From Clostridium sulfidigenes (lineage in GTDB: Bacteria > Bacillota > Clostridia > Clostridiales > Clostridiaceae): DNA of 64,000 bases. The translations under genes were made by a program, and so were the position numbers. The stretch spans positions 1 through 64,000 of the forward strand of contig NZ_JPMD01000033.1 in NCBI RefSeq assembly GCF_000732635.1, given 5' to 3'. Under the pieces are notes generated by a model. It saw only the letters and a list, made by a program, of their open reading frames with translations. It was not told the origin of the DNA and searched no databases. Below are positions 25,667-34,785 of this stretch, piece by piece. Each line of letters begins with the position of its first letter. The stretch's first letter is position 1.

Positions 25667-26243
25667 ATGAATTACGAACTAAAACTTTCAGTACTATCTT
25701 TATTGATTTCATTAATATCAGTTATTATTTCTTTAATAACAGCGTACAATAATCGCAAACGACTAAATGTGGAAATCGAGCCTGGATTAAGTGAAATAGA
25801 CGACATATTCTTAAACATCATTGATTATGAAAATAATTCTCCTATAATGAACTTTGGCCATGGCAGAGTATGTTATATTAAAGTTGTTAATCCATCTCCA
25901 TGTGACATTGCTTTTTTTGATTTAAGAGTTGTAGACTTAAAAAAAAACTAAGCCAATATTTTTTTTAACAAGTGCAATATTAGAATTGTATTCATATCCG
26001 TCTCAACAAAAATTATTCCATTCTTGTGAAAATTCAATATCAAAATTATCTATACCTAACTCTAATTATGGTATTTTCAAATCTAATAGTTTTACTAGAA
26101 TTGATCTCGCGTTCTTTCCAGAAAATGCTACCGAGATTTTAATTTCATTTAAAGTTGCAATTTCAACCATAAAACCTAATAATGAAGCAGGTCTAAGAAA
26201 AAAATTTAAATATTATAAAAAAATATTTGCACTTACTTTTTAG
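25667..26243 (+). pseudogene. Membrane-anchored phage protein interrupted at an A9 tract
   Basis: ATG at 25667 after AAAGGGGG. The first frame encodes a transmembrane anchor (about residues 5-27, LSVLSLLISLISVIISLITA) and a soluble part, ending at TAA after an A9 run (25939-25947). Removing one A continues the protein as DLKKTKPIFFLTSAILELYS into the second frame, ending at 26243 with a basic tail. The complete product would be about 191 residues. The break may be a mutation, a sequencing error, phase variation or a site of polymerase slippage. It runs opposite to the early operon. Confidence 0.7.
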
Positions 26244-26328
26244 TTACTAAAGCAATAATTATACTTAAAAATAATGAAAGTATACTTACGATAAATGCTA
26301 TAATTGGTATATTATTTTCCATTTTCAT
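26233..26328 (-). CDS. Tiny single-span membrane peptide, 29-31 aa
   Basis: MENNIPIIAFIVSILSLFLS followed by IIIALVTKK*: one hydrophobic helix with a Lys-Lys end, AAAGGA upstream. Start at 26322 or 26328. It overlaps the previous 24-codon frame, suggesting coupled translation. The size and topology resemble phage or type I toxin peptides, but no family match is claimed. Confidence 0.45.
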   Translation of the reverse strand: MKMENNIPIIAFIVSILSLFLSIIIALVTKK

Positions 26329-26386
26329 TTCCTTTCTGCTGCTCCTGAACTCGTGCTTCTGGAGCAGTCTCTCTTTTATCTTCCAT
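26312..26386 (-). CDS. 24-aa hydrophilic peptide
   Basis: MEDKRETAPEARVQEQQKGN and 4 more residues, GGAGGTG upstream, following the cro-like gene by 3 bases and overlapping the membrane-peptide start. It could simply be a leader for it. Confidence 0.3.
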   Translation of the reverse strand: MEDKRETAPEARVQEQQKGNENGK

Positions 26387-26389
26387 TCC

Positions 26390-26641
26390 TTATACACCTC
26401 CCCCAAAATCCTTATTTTGATTTGGCATTAATTCAATAAATAAATATGGTAGATTTTCATCCGGGAAAAATGTTTTGTTTATAAGCATCGCTTCATCAAG
26501 ATATATTGGAGATTTCCCAGATAACTTTCTACTAGCAGTATCTCTATTAATGTCTAGCAACTCAGAAATTTTAGAAATAGTTATTTCTTTCCTTGCCATT
26601 TCAGCTCTTAAGTTAGAAAATTTTATTTTTGAATTTCTCAC
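26390..26641 (-). CDS. Cro-like repressor
   Basis: 83 residues with a Cro/CI HTH (NLRAEMARKEITISKISELL, then NRDTASRKLSGKSPIYLDEA). First gene of the leftward operon from the TTGACA/TATTAT promoter, divergent from the CI-like gene: the classical lysis-lysogeny switch. Confidence 0.8.
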   Translation of the reverse strand: MRNSKIKFSNLRAEMARKEITISKISELLDINRDTASRKLSGKSPIYLDEAMLINKTFFPDENLPYLFIELMPNQNKDFGGGV

Positions 26642-26657
26642 ATCTATCCCTCCTTTA

Positions 26658-26668
26658 ACGCATTGCGT
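26658..26668. promoter_or_regulatory. Operator O1, ACGCATTGCGT
   Basis: Perfect 11-bp palindrome with central T, just upstream of the cro-like gene. Two further copies with one to two changes follow at 26689-26699 (GCGCAATGCGT) and 26730-26740 (TTGCAATGCGT). Confidence 0.75.
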
Positions 26669-26680
26669 GGTTATATTTTC

Positions 26681-26709
26681 ATAATATAGCGCAATGCGTT
26701 AAATGTCAA
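26681..26709 (-). promoter_or_regulatory. Leftward early promoter with operator O2 in spacer
   Basis: Minus strand TTGACA (26709-26704), 17 bases, TATTAT (26686-26681). Operator O2 (26689-26699) occupies the spacer, so repressor binding would block polymerase. Confidence 0.8.
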
Positions 26710-26729
26710 TACTTTATTTGAAAAAAATA

Positions 26730-26757
26730 TTGCAATGCGTGAAAAAAGTAGTATAAT
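26730..26757 (+). promoter_or_regulatory. Repressor promoter with operator O3 over -35
   Basis: TTGCAA (26730-26735), 16 bases, TATAAT (26752-26757). O3 (26730-26740) overlaps the -35, consistent with control of the repressor gene by Cro or by itself. Confidence 0.65.
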
Positions 26758-26782
26758 AATAATTGGAAAGGATGTTGGTTAT

Positions 26783-27250
26783 ATGGAATTTTATAAAATA
26801 TTACAGAAAATAATGCTAGATAAAAACTTATCTATCCCTGATATCTCTAGAGCCACTGGACTATCTGATTCTACAATAAGAAGTATAATTTCTAGAAAAA
26901 CTAAAAATGTTTCATTAGAAGTTGCGTTTAAACTATCTGAAGGACTTAATGTAACTTTGGAAGAATTAAATGGTGATGCCCCTTGTACTAAAATGAATAA
27001 TTTAGCTAAAGAAGAAGAAATCCTTTTATCTAATTTCAATAAATTAAATGATTTAGGAAAAAATGAAGCTAATAAAAGAGTTGCTGAATTAACTGAAATA
27101 GCTAAATACTCATATACTCACGAAACCAAACATAATGATGAATCCTATATTCCTACTACTTTTGCTGCTCATGATGATAGTGATCCTGAAATTGCAAAGC
27201 ATGATGCAGATGTAGCAAGAAAGTTTTTATCTAAAATTAAAAAGAAATAG
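26783..27250 (+). CDS. CI-like phage repressor
   Basis: 155 residues from MEFYKILQKIMLDKNLS at 26783 (AAAGGATG upstream), not the upstream Met at 26735 that lies inside operator O3. HTH_3 spans about 15-65 (ISRATGLSDSTIRSIISRKT). No LexA-like self-cleavage domain is evident; instead an ImmA-like protease gene follows, as in ICEBs1-type switches. Confidence 0.85.
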   Translation: MEFYKILQKIMLDKNLSIPDISRATGLSDSTIRSIISRKTKNVSLEVAFKLSEGLNVTLEELNGDAPCTKMNNLAKEEEILLSNFNKLNDLGKNEANKRVAELTEIAKYSYTHETKHNDESYIPTTFAAHDDSDPEIAKHDADVARKFLSKIKKK

Positions 27251-27273
27251 TTTTACAATTGGGGTGGGGTTAT

Positions 27274-27750
27274 ATGACACAATATGAAAAAATGGTTGCA
27301 ACAGCTCAAACTTACGGAATAGAAGTCTATGAACTAGATGAGTTTAGAGGTAGGAGTGGCTTTTATTCCGATAATGTAATAATGCTAAATAAAGATTTAA
27401 CTGATAAAGAGAAATATTGCATTATGTTTGAAGAATTAGGACATCATTTTACTACTGTTGGAGATATATCTGATCAAACTAAAATTGAAAATAGAAAACA
27501 AGAAGTGATTGCACGTAGGTGGAGTTATGAAAAAATTATCGGTATAGTAGATTTAATAAATGCCCATAACAATGGATGCAAAAGCAAATACGAAGTTGCT
27601 GAATATTTAAATGTTACAGAAGAGTTGTTAGAAGAAGTTTTAGGTTATTACAAATGTAAATATCCTGATTATTTTCAAATTGATAATTACTATCTTATAT
27701 TTAATAATGGGTTAGAGGTTATAGAAAAAATTCAATTTACCTATAAATAG
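27274..27750 (+). CDS. ImmA/IrrE-like metallopeptidase
   Basis: 158 residues from MTQYEKMVATAQTYGI at 27274. The zinc motif reads FEELGHHF, the EExGHH form common in this family in place of HExxH. NRKQEVIARRW supplies the third ligand region. It probably cleaves the adjacent repressor to trigger induction. Confidence 0.82.
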   Translation: MTQYEKMVATAQTYGIEVYELDEFRGRSGFYSDNVIMLNKDLTDKEKYCIMFEELGHHFTTVGDISDQTKIENRKQEVIARRWSYEKIIGIVDLINAHNNGCKSKYEVAEYLNVTEELLEEVLGYYKCKYPDYFQIDNYYLIFNNGLEVIEKIQFTYK

Positions 27751-27822
27751 GGGGTAACTTTATATTTTTTTAATTTCTACAGAACATATATTTGTACTTT
27801 ACAAAAGGAAGGATGATATTAT

Positions 27823-29077
27823 ATGTCTCAAGTAAACGTTAAAAAGCGAGGTACTAAATGGCAATATATATTTGAAGGTGCTAAAATCGATGGAAAAAGA
27901 AAAAGAATCACGAAGAGTGGATTTAGAACTAAAAAAGAAGCTTTAGAAGCAGGGGTAGCAGCTCTAGCTGAATATAATAATGCAGGAGCACATTTTGAAC
28001 CATCTGAAATTTCAGTATCAGATTATATGGACTATTGGTACAAAAATTATACTTTGACCAATTGTAAATATAATACTCAACAAGGATATGGACGAATAAT
28101 AAAAAATCATATTAAACCGGCAATAGGACCTTATAAATTAAAATCACTTACACCTTCTATTCTTCAAGAATTTATAACAAGAATTTATAAATGGTAAATA
28201 TAAAAACGGGTATTCAAAGAATTATCTTATTAATATGATTACAGTTTTAAGTGGTTCTCTAAAATATGCAGTACACCCTTGTAAATTTATTAAAGATAAT
28301 CCAATGCAATATGTAAGATACCCTAAATATGAACACTCAAAGTTAGAAACTAATCATAAACTTATTTCAAATGAAGACTTTAATAAAATTATTGATAGAT
28401 TTCCTTTTGGATCGTCATTTTATATGTCACTTGTTTTAGGATATTATACAGGGTGCCGAATTGGTGAAGTTATGGGGCTAACTTGGGATGATGTTGACTT
28501 CAATAACTCTAGTATATGTATAAATAAAATTATGTATAAAAGAGATAAATCTATGTGTTTTGGAAGCACTAAAACTTTATCTTCCGTAAGGACAATTAAA
28601 ATAAGCAAGACATTAATTAATATCTTAAAAGCTCAAAAGAAATGGCAGATAGAAAATAGGATGAAATATGGTTCTCATTATACTCAACAATATATTAAAG
28701 AAGAGCATATTGGTAATGAGGTAATTAAAAGATTATATTCTTTCCCTTCATCTTTTGAGTTTCCTTTTGAAAAAGTTAATCTAATTAATACAAAGGAAAA
28801 TGGTGAAATGATAACACCTGACTCATTTAAATATGCATCACGTGTTATTCATAATGATTTAGGCCTGACATTTAACTTTCATTCACTTAGACACACTCAT
28901 GCTACAACTCTTATTGAAAATGGAGCAAATATTAAAGATGTGCAAACAAGGCTTGGACATTCTAAAGTTCAAACAACACTTGATACCTATACCCATGCTA
29001 CTGAAAAAATGGCTGAAGAAACTGTTGAGATATTTGATAAGGCAATAAATGATGATTGTTGCCCGAATAAAATTTAG
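27823..29077 (+). pseudogene. int: Prophage integrase broken by a frameshift
   Basis: Frame 1 (27823-28197) encodes the arm-binding domain (RGTKWQYIFEGAKIDGKRKR) and the core-binding SAM-like start, stopping at TAA after ITRIYKW. A +1/-2 shift near 28187 continues as INGKYKNGYSKNYLINMITV into the catalytic part ending at 29077. The catalytic residues are intact: GYYTGCRIGEVMGL (Arg I), FHSLRHTHA (HxxR), RLGHSKVQTT and the nucleophile Tyr in LDTYTHA. Restored length would be about 417 residues. As it stands the enzyme should be inactive unless a rare recoding event occurs. Confidence 0.85.
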
Positions 29078-29099
29078 GGCAACAAATGGGCAACAAATC
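29051..29099. repeat. Direct and inverted repeats at the integrase end
   Basis: GGGCAACAAAT occurs twice in tandem (about 29078-29099), and GTTGCCC/GGGCAAC form a hairpin across the integrase stop. Repeats like these near int stops often serve as arm-type sites of attP. The actual crossover cannot be fixed because the other prophage end is outside the window. Confidence 0.5.
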
Positions 29100-29139
29100 A
29101 CCATAATATATATTCATTCACTTCAACAAACCGTTGGTA

Positions 29140-30492
29140 TTACTTACTTAGCTTTACTACCGTCTCAACATGCGGCGTGTGCGGGAACATATCCATAACT
29201 TTCACTTTTTCCACCTTATATCCATTAGCAGTTAATACTTCTAAATCTACTGCTAGGGTTTTAGGGTTACAGGATACGTAGATTATTTCTTTGGCGTCAA
29301 ATTTCATTACGTAGTCTAATGCTACTGGGTGTACTCCTGGTCTTGGTGGGTCTAGGATAATTATGTCTGGTTTTTCTGTTACATTTTTTATGGTTACGGC
29401 TACGTCTCCTGCTATGAATTCACAGTTGTTTAGGCCGTTGATTTTAGCATTTTCTTTTGCAGCTTCTACGGCTTCTTCTATTAGTTCTATGCCTACTACT
29501 TTTTTTGCTTTTGGAGCTACTATTTGTCCTATGGTTCCTGTTCCGCAGTATAGGTCAAATACTACTTTATCTTCTGATTCACCTATGAAGTCTCTTACTA
29601 TAGAGTAAAGCTTCTCGGCTCCTTTAGTGTTAGTTTGGAAAAAGGCAAAGGGATTTATTTTAAATTTTAATCCTAGAAGATTTTCTATTATATAGTCTTT
29701 TCCATGTAGTATTTCTACAGAGTCTGCTTGCACTACATCTGATAGAGAATCATTCAAGGTATGGATTATTCCTGTGAGCTCTCCTTTTAGATTTAATCCT
29801 TTTAAAACATCTACAAAGGCTGTGAAGTCATATTCTACTTGGGTAGTTGTAACTATGTTAACTAATATTTCTCCTGTGTTTATAGCCTTTCTTACTACTA
29901 GATTTCTTAAAAAACCTTCATGTTTTAAGATTCTATAGTAAGGAAGGTTTTCTCCTCTGAAGTGGTTTATTGTTGCATTTATTATAGCTCTGAAGTCTTC
30001 GTCTACTATTTGACAGTTATGTACTGATACTATGGAAAAGCTTTTTCCTTTAGCATGCATTCCTAGGGTTAGTTCTCCACCTTTTTCAAAGTCTCCAAAG
30101 GTGAATTCCATTTTATTTCTGTATTCATAGTGAAGTGGGCTGCTTTCTATTCCTAGGTACTCGTAATCTGTTATACCCTTGTTATCTAAAAGCGCTTTTA
30201 CTTGTTCTTCTTTAAATTTAAGTTGAGTGTCTAGTGATAAGTCTCCTTGACTACATCCTCCACAAATTCCAAAGATATCGCAGGCTGGCTTTACCTTGTA
30301 GTCTACATCTTCTAAAACTTCAAGAAGTTTAGCTTCTACTCCATTGGAATTTTTTTTAGTTACTCTTGCTCTAACCTTTTGCCCGGGCAATGCATTTTTT
30401 ATAGCTACTTTTTCTCCTTCATGGAAGGCAACTCCCTTTCCTGGAAATTCTGTACCCTCTATGATAAATTCATATTCTTTTCTCTTTCTCAT
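29140..30492 (-). CDS. rlmCD: 23S rRNA (uracil-5-)-methyltransferase
   Basis: 450 residues, full length for RumA/RlmCD. An N-terminal TRAM domain (about 1-58) precedes the Fe-S cysteines [10 protein letters not shown] (about 72-81) and the SAM-binding [16 protein letters not shown]. Catalytic motif [11 protein letters not shown] carries the nucleophile Cys, and the end [10 protein letters not shown] is the conserved C-terminus. The intact 3' end indicates that prophage integration left the gene whole. Ribosome site AAGGAG. Confidence 0.95.
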   Translation of the reverse strand: MRKRKEYEFIIEGTEFPGKGVAFHEGEKVAIKNALPGQKVRARVTKKNSNGVEAKLLEVLEDVDYKVKPACDIFGICGGCSQGDLSLDTQLKFKEEQVKALLDNKGITDYEYLGIESSPLHYEYRNKMEFTFGDFEKGGELTLGMHAKGKSFSIVSVHNCQIVDEDFRAIINATINHFRGENLPYYRILKHEGFLRNLVVRKAINTGEILVNIVTTTQVEYDFTAFVDVLKGLNLKGELTGIIHTLNDSLSDVVQADSVEILHGKDYIIENLLGLKFKINPFAFFQTNTKGAEKLYSIVRDFIGESEDKVVFDLYCGTGTIGQIVAPKAKKVVGIELIEEAVEAAKENAKINGLNNCEFIAGDVAVTIKNVTEKPDIIILDPPRPGVHPVALDYVMKFDAKEIIYVSCNPKTLAVDLEVLTANGYKVEKVKVMDMFPHTPHVETVVKLSK

Positions 30493-30961
30493 GTTTATCT
30501 CCTTATCTAATAAAATTCTATGTTAATTTAAATTTTTTATTTAAAAATAATTTCATTTATTAGGTATATTTAAAAGTTTTAATTAAATTTTTTACCCTCT
30601 ATTTTGGGGCTTAAAATATGACTCTAAAAATCACCAAAACCTCTGAAACCCGCATAAACAGAACAAATAGTTAACTAGTTATATAGTTTCCTAGTTAAAA
30701 ATTTATATAGGTATATTGTTTTATTGTTCCCTATTTAACTATTTTAATATTTCTATAGTTTCATATTTATATAGGTTAATAGTTTTCTAGATATATTGTT
30801 TCCTAGTTAAATAGGTATATGTTTATTTGAAATTACCTAGTTTATTATATATTATCCCCCAAATTTTATCTAGGCTTTTATGGTATAGTATATGAATTTT
30901 AGAACTTTACCATTGTCTTTGATTAAATACCACTTACATTAATGGCATATATGTGGCTTAA
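30493..30961. other. AT-rich intergenic region with repeated tracts
   Basis: About 470 non-coding bases between divergent rlmCD and the tetR promoter. It is built from repeated GTTTCCTAGTTAAA (30686-30699 and 30798-30811), TATATAGG and TAGTTT elements. No ORF or RNA family recognised. Confidence 0.4.
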
Positions 30962-30991
30962 TTGACATAAAATACATGAAGTTGATATAAT
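30962..30991 (+). promoter_or_regulatory. Promoter of the TetR-type gene
   Basis: TTGACA (30962-30967), 18 bases, TATAAT (30986-30991): both boxes perfect. About 64 bases before the GTG start. Confidence 0.75.
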
Positions 30992-31055
30992 GATTAAAAC
31001 TGTGGAAAACTTTGAGTTAACTTTTAGAATATCTTTAAAGGGGTGAGGTTATACT

Positions 31056-31622
31056 GTGAGATCTAAAAAAGAAAATACTAAAGCACTGATAGTTGATAGC
31101 TTTAAAAAATTAATGACTCAACATTCCTTTGATAAGATAACTATAAAAATGATTACTGATGAGGCTAAGTTAATAAGACCTTCCTTTTACAACCACTTTG
31201 CTGATAAGTATGAACTGCTTGAATGGATTTGTTATAAGGATATATTTGAAGGTGCAACCCTTCTTATAGATAATAAAATGTTTAATGAGACAATTCTTTT
31301 TGTTCTTACTAGAATAGAAAATAATAAAGAGTTTTATGTTAAAGCTATGAAAATAGAAGGACAAAATTCCTTTGAGAGTATAATATATAAATTTCTTCTT
31401 AAGATGTTTGAAGAATTATTTTCTGTGCTAGATATAGAAAATATGAATTTTGAAGGAATTCTTACCGCTTCTGAAATTGCTAATTATTACTCTAGAGGTT
31501 TAACCTATTTTTTAATTACTTGGCTTAAAAAAGGTGTACAAGTTCCTGCTCATGAGTTAGCTGAAAAATATTATTTACTACTTTCTAATTCCTTAGAAGA
31601 TATTGTGTTCAAGCCATTATAA
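31056..31622 (+). CDS. TetR/AcrR-family regulator
   Basis: 188 residues, GTG start behind GGGGTGAGG. N-terminal TetR HTH: LIVDSFKKLMTQHSFDKITI then RPSFYNHFADKYELLEWI. The C-terminal domain resembles the dihydroxyacetone-kinase-type TetR subgroup. Own terminator follows, so it is separate from mntP; its targets are not evident. Confidence 0.85.
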   Translation: MRSKKENTKALIVDSFKKLMTQHSFDKITIKMITDEAKLIRPSFYNHFADKYELLEWICYKDIFEGATLLIDNKMFNETILFVLTRIENNKEFYVKAMKIEGQNSFESIIYKFLLKMFEELFSVLDIENMNFEGILTASEIANYYSRGLTYFLITWLKKGVQVPAHELAEKYYLLLSNSLEDIVFKPL

Positions 31623-31687
31623 AAAGTTATGGGGCTTTAGCAAAATATCTTACTAATCTTATATAAAACAATTAAATAGATTTGTTT

Positions 31688-31722
31688 TAAAGCAACTACA
31701 TAAGTTGCTTTTTGTTTTTTTT
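31688..31722 (+). terminator. Terminator after the TetR-type gene
   Basis: AAAGCAACT and AGTTGCTTT stem with loop ACATA, followed by TTTTGTTTTTTTT. Confidence 0.85.
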
Positions 31723-31809
31723 GATATACATTTAGGGCGAAGTGTATTTTTACATAAAAATCTATATTGACTATAATTTAAGAAAACAGATTATGAAAGG
31801 AAGATGCTT

Positions 31810-32388
31810 ATGAGTGTTCTGGAAGTAATCATAGTATCAATAGGATTGTCTTTAGATGCATTTACAGTGACAGTATGTACAGGTGCAACTCAACCTTATC
31901 TTAAAAAGCGTATGGATTTTATTGTTGGTCTTGCATTTGGGGGAATACAAGCTATTATGCTTACTATTGGAATGATGATTACCAAGTTTCCAGTAAGCTC
32001 AATTTATTCTGAAACTTTTAAATCCATCAATCAATGGTTTTCTGCAATTATTTTCATTTTCTTAGGACTGAAGATGATAAAAAATGCACTTACTATTAAA
32101 TCTATCAATGAGCAAAGGGAAAGTTTTAATTATAGAAATATTTTTTCCTTAGCCTTTGCAACTAGTTTGGATGCTTTAGTATTAGGAATTGGCTTTGCTC
32201 TACTGCGCACTGAAATTATTATAGATATGTTTATCATATTTGTGATAACAGGGATTTCATCTATTGTTGGGCTTAGGGTAGGCTACCGTGTGGGTGATAA
32301 GTACAGAGTTGCAGTTAATATCTGTGGTAGCGTTATATTGCTTATTATGGGAGTAAAAATGATACTTTCTTACTTTAAAATTATTTAA
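31810..32388 (+). CDS. mntP: MntP-family manganese exporter
   Basis: About 192 residues, six transmembrane helices. The family signature GLSLDAFTVTVC opens helix 1 and repeats as FATSLDALVLGIGFAL in helix 4, with the conserved Asp pair. Start taken as the Met at 31810, 6 bases after GGAAG; the Met at 31804 abuts the ribosome site. No yybP-ykoY riboswitch is visible upstream. It is 15 bases ahead of the radical-SAM gene, so probably co-transcribed. Confidence 0.85.
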   Translation: MSVLEVIIVSIGLSLDAFTVTVCTGATQPYLKKRMDFIVGLAFGGIQAIMLTIGMMITKFPVSSIYSETFKSINQWFSAIIFIFLGLKMIKNALTIKSINEQRESFNYRNIFSLAFATSLDALVLGIGFALLRTEIIIDMFIIFVITGISSIVGLRVGYRVGDKYRVAVNICGSVILLIMGVKMILSYFKII

Positions 32389-32403
32389 AATGGGGGTTGG
32401 CTT

Positions 32404-33759
32404 ATGTTAAATGTAAAATATAAAATTGAAAAGGCTGCTTTAAAGCAGGGACTTGGATACTTAAAGAAAAATCCTGAGAAAAACTTTGAGAAAATTGTTC
32501 ATTGGTTAAGGAAGTTTGATACAGAAAATTTATATACTCCTCAATATGATGCCATTGAAGGATTTTTAAAGGAGAAGGATAATAACTGGGTAGAGCTTAT
32601 GACTAAATTAGCCAAAGAAGTGAATCCTCATATTTTAGAGACTGTGTTTAGTAACTTCCTTCTTAATTCTTCTATTAGAGGTTGGAGTGAATCTAGGAAA
32701 AAATCTAAGGAGTATGGATATGAAATTCCCTTTACTCTACTTATAGATCCTACTACTGCTTGTAATAAGAAATGTATTGGTTGTTGGGCTGCTGATTATA
32801 ACAAGGCTTTAAATTTAAGCTACGATGAATTAGATAGTTTACTTATTCAAGGTAAGGATTTAGGTATCTTCTTTTATATAATGACTGGTGGTGAGCCTTT
32901 AGTTAGAAAGAATGATATTTTAAAACTGGCTAAGAAACATAATGATTGTGTGTTTATGATATTTACTAATGGAACCTTAATTGACCAGGCTTTCTGTGAA
33001 GACCTATGTGAAGTTGGAAATATAGTTCCTACTATTAGTGTTGAAGGCTTTGATGATGCTACTGACGCAAGACGTGGTGATGGTTCTTGGAAGGATATTA
33101 CTCGTGCTATGGCTCTTATGAAAGAAAATAGAGTTCCTTTTGGATTCTCAACTTGCTTTACAACTAATAACTGTGACAGCGTTTTATCTGAAGAGTTTAT
33201 AGATATGATGATAGATATGGGTGCTTATTTCTCTTGGTACTTCACTTTTATGCCTATAGGCTGCAAAACAGATACTTCCTTAATGGCTAATCCTGATCAA
33301 AGAGAAAAACTTTATCGTACTATAAGAGGTTGGCGCTCAACTAAACCAATCTTTAATATGGATTTCTGGCATGATGCTGAATATGTTGGTGGCTGTGTGG
33401 CTGGTGGAAGAAGATACTGCCATATTAACGCTAATGGTGATGTGGAACCTTGTGTATTCTGTCACTACTCCAGTGCCAATATAAAGGAAGTTCCTTTAAT
33501 TGAAGCTCTAGGACAGCCACTGTTTATGGAATACCAAAAGAATCAACCTTTTAATAAAAATCAATTTAGACCTTGCCCAATTCTTGATAATGCTCCAAAG
33601 ATTGCAGAGATGGTTAAGGCTTCTGGGGCTAAGTCTACAGAGTATGTAGATCCTGAAAATGTAGATGATTTAGTAGCTAAAACTATAGACTATGGTGAAA
33701 CTTGGGCTAAACGTGCTGAACCACTATGGGAAGAAAATTTAATGTGTAAAAATAAATAA
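32404..33759 (+). CDS. Radical SAM/SPASM protein
   Basis: 451 residues. The 4Fe-4S motif is CNKKCIGCW (CxxxCxxC, about 119-127) followed by the SAM-binding MTGGEPL. The C-terminal region has SPASM-type cysteines: GGCVAGGRRYC, EPCVFCHYS and RPCP. An N-terminal ~110-residue helical extension (KQGLGYLKKNPEKNFEKIVH) precedes the core. Similar anaerobe proteins lack a proven substrate, and no peptide precursor gene is seen nearby. It follows mntP closely. Confidence 0.85.
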   Translation: MLNVKYKIEKAALKQGLGYLKKNPEKNFEKIVHWLRKFDTENLYTPQYDAIEGFLKEKDNNWVELMTKLAKEVNPHILETVFSNFLLNSSIRGWSESRKKSKEYGYEIPFTLLIDPTTACNKKCIGCWAADYNKALNLSYDELDSLLIQGKDLGIFFYIMTGGEPLVRKNDILKLAKKHNDCVFMIFTNGTLIDQAFCEDLCEVGNIVPTISVEGFDDATDARRGDGSWKDITRAMALMKENRVPFGFSTCFTTNNCDSVLSEEFIDMMIDMGAYFSWYFTFMPIGCKTDTSLMANPDQREKLYRTIRGWRSTKPIFNMDFWHDAEYVGGCVAGGRRYCHINANGDVEPCVFCHYSSANIKEVPLIEALGQPLFMEYQKNQPFNKNQFRPCPILDNAPKIAEMVKASGAKSTEYVDPENVDDLVAKTIDYGETWAKRAEPLWEENLMCKNK

Positions 33760-33764
33760 ACTAT

Positions 33765-33811
33765 GCCCCATTGGGTAAGGAATTTTACTCCTGGCCTATG
33801 GGGTACTTTTA
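33765..33811 (+). terminator. Probable terminator after radical-SAM gene
   Basis: GCCCCATTGG and CCTATGGGG arms enclose a loop and are followed by TACTTTTAT. The T-run is short. Confidence 0.45.
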
Positions 33812-33939
33812 TGAATAATAAAGTAATGCTGTTTCTTTTTCTTCCTTTTCCCCTTATAATATAAGAGTAGATTATGCTTCATAAATTTATAATATATTCT
33901 TTAATATGAAGCTTTTGAATTTAAATTTCTGGAGGAATT

Positions 33940-34695
33940 ATGAATACACTTACTTTTATTTTTTTATGCTTTGCAGGTTTTCTGGCAGCCTTTGTAGATT
34001 CCATTGCTGGTGGTGGTGGGATAATAAGCGTTCCTGCTTATATGATAGCTGGTTTGCCTCCCCACATGGTTCTTGGAACTAATAAGTTTACAGCTTCTAT
34101 GGCCTCTCTTACTAGTTCTATTAATTTTATAAAGTCAGGTAACTGCAATTTTAAGTTTCTTAAAATAGTAGCACCTTTCACTTTAATAGGCTCTATTTTA
34201 GGCGTTAAGGCTGTACTTCTATTGGATGAAAGTTTTCTTCAACCTTTAGTTCTTGTGCTAGTTCTTGCCATAGGTGTGTATACATTCTTTTCTAAATCCA
34301 TTGGGGAAAAGGATAATTTTAAGGGATTAAATAAAAGGAATATGACTATTTCTATAATCTTTGCTTTTTTACTAGGATTCTATGATGGATTCTTTGGACC
34401 TGGTACAGGCTCCTTTTTAATCTTTGGTCTTATTAATATTTTAGGTTTTAATTTTCTTAAAGCTTCAGCCAATGCTAGAGTTTTAAATTTTGTTAGTAAT
34501 ATTGCTGCTCTTGTTACCTTTGCTTTTAGTGGTAACATAAATTACCTAATTGGTATACCTGTTTGTGTATTTATGATATTAGGAGCTAAGCTTGGAACAA
34601 AGTTAGCTATTAATAAGGGTTCAAAGGTTATTAAGCCTATTTTTGTTACTATGTCCCTTGCGGTAGCTATAAAAATGTTATTACAACTATTCTAA
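33940..34695 (+). CDS. TSUP (TauE/SafE) membrane transporter
   Basis: 251 residues, about eight transmembrane helices in two halves. FVDSIAGGGGIISVPAYM and LLGFYDGFFGPGTGSF are the paired TSUP motifs. These transporters move sulfite, sulfoacetate or similar anions. No neighbouring gene tells the substrate. AAATTTCTGGAGGA precedes the ATG. Confidence 0.85.
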   Translation: MNTLTFIFLCFAGFLAAFVDSIAGGGGIISVPAYMIAGLPPHMVLGTNKFTASMASLTSSINFIKSGNCNFKFLKIVAPFTLIGSILGVKAVLLLDESFLQPLVLVLVLAIGVYTFFSKSIGEKDNFKGLNKRNMTISIIFAFLLGFYDGFFGPGTGSFLIFGLINILGFNFLKASANARVLNFVSNIAALVTFAFSGNINYLIGIPVCVFMILGAKLGTKLAINKGSKVIKPIFVTMSLAVAIKMLLQLF

Positions 34696-34785
34696 TATTA
34701 AATATTTTATATATTAGGAATAATTTTCTTTACAGGAACTTATCCTTAGCCTATACTTATTAATGTGTGCTAAAAAGGAGGCTTT

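Noticed and set aside
25939..25948. A9-C tract as a -1 programmed frameshift like the tail chaperone
   Set aside because: The downstream protein continues in the +1 (or -2) frame; the -1 frame stops after seven codons.
26783..27750. Repressor plus ImmA-like pair as a toxin-antitoxin system
   Set aside because: Operators, cro-like gene and integrase identify it as a phage immunity switch.
29051..29077. GTTGCCC/GGGCAAC hairpin as a terminator of the integrase gene
   Set aside because: No T-run on the plus strand follows, and it is part of the repeated GGGCAAC sites; treated as a probable arm-site region instead.
31623..31809. yybP-ykoY manganese riboswitch before mntP
   Set aside because: The 60-90 bases after the tetR terminator are too short and lack its conserved loops.
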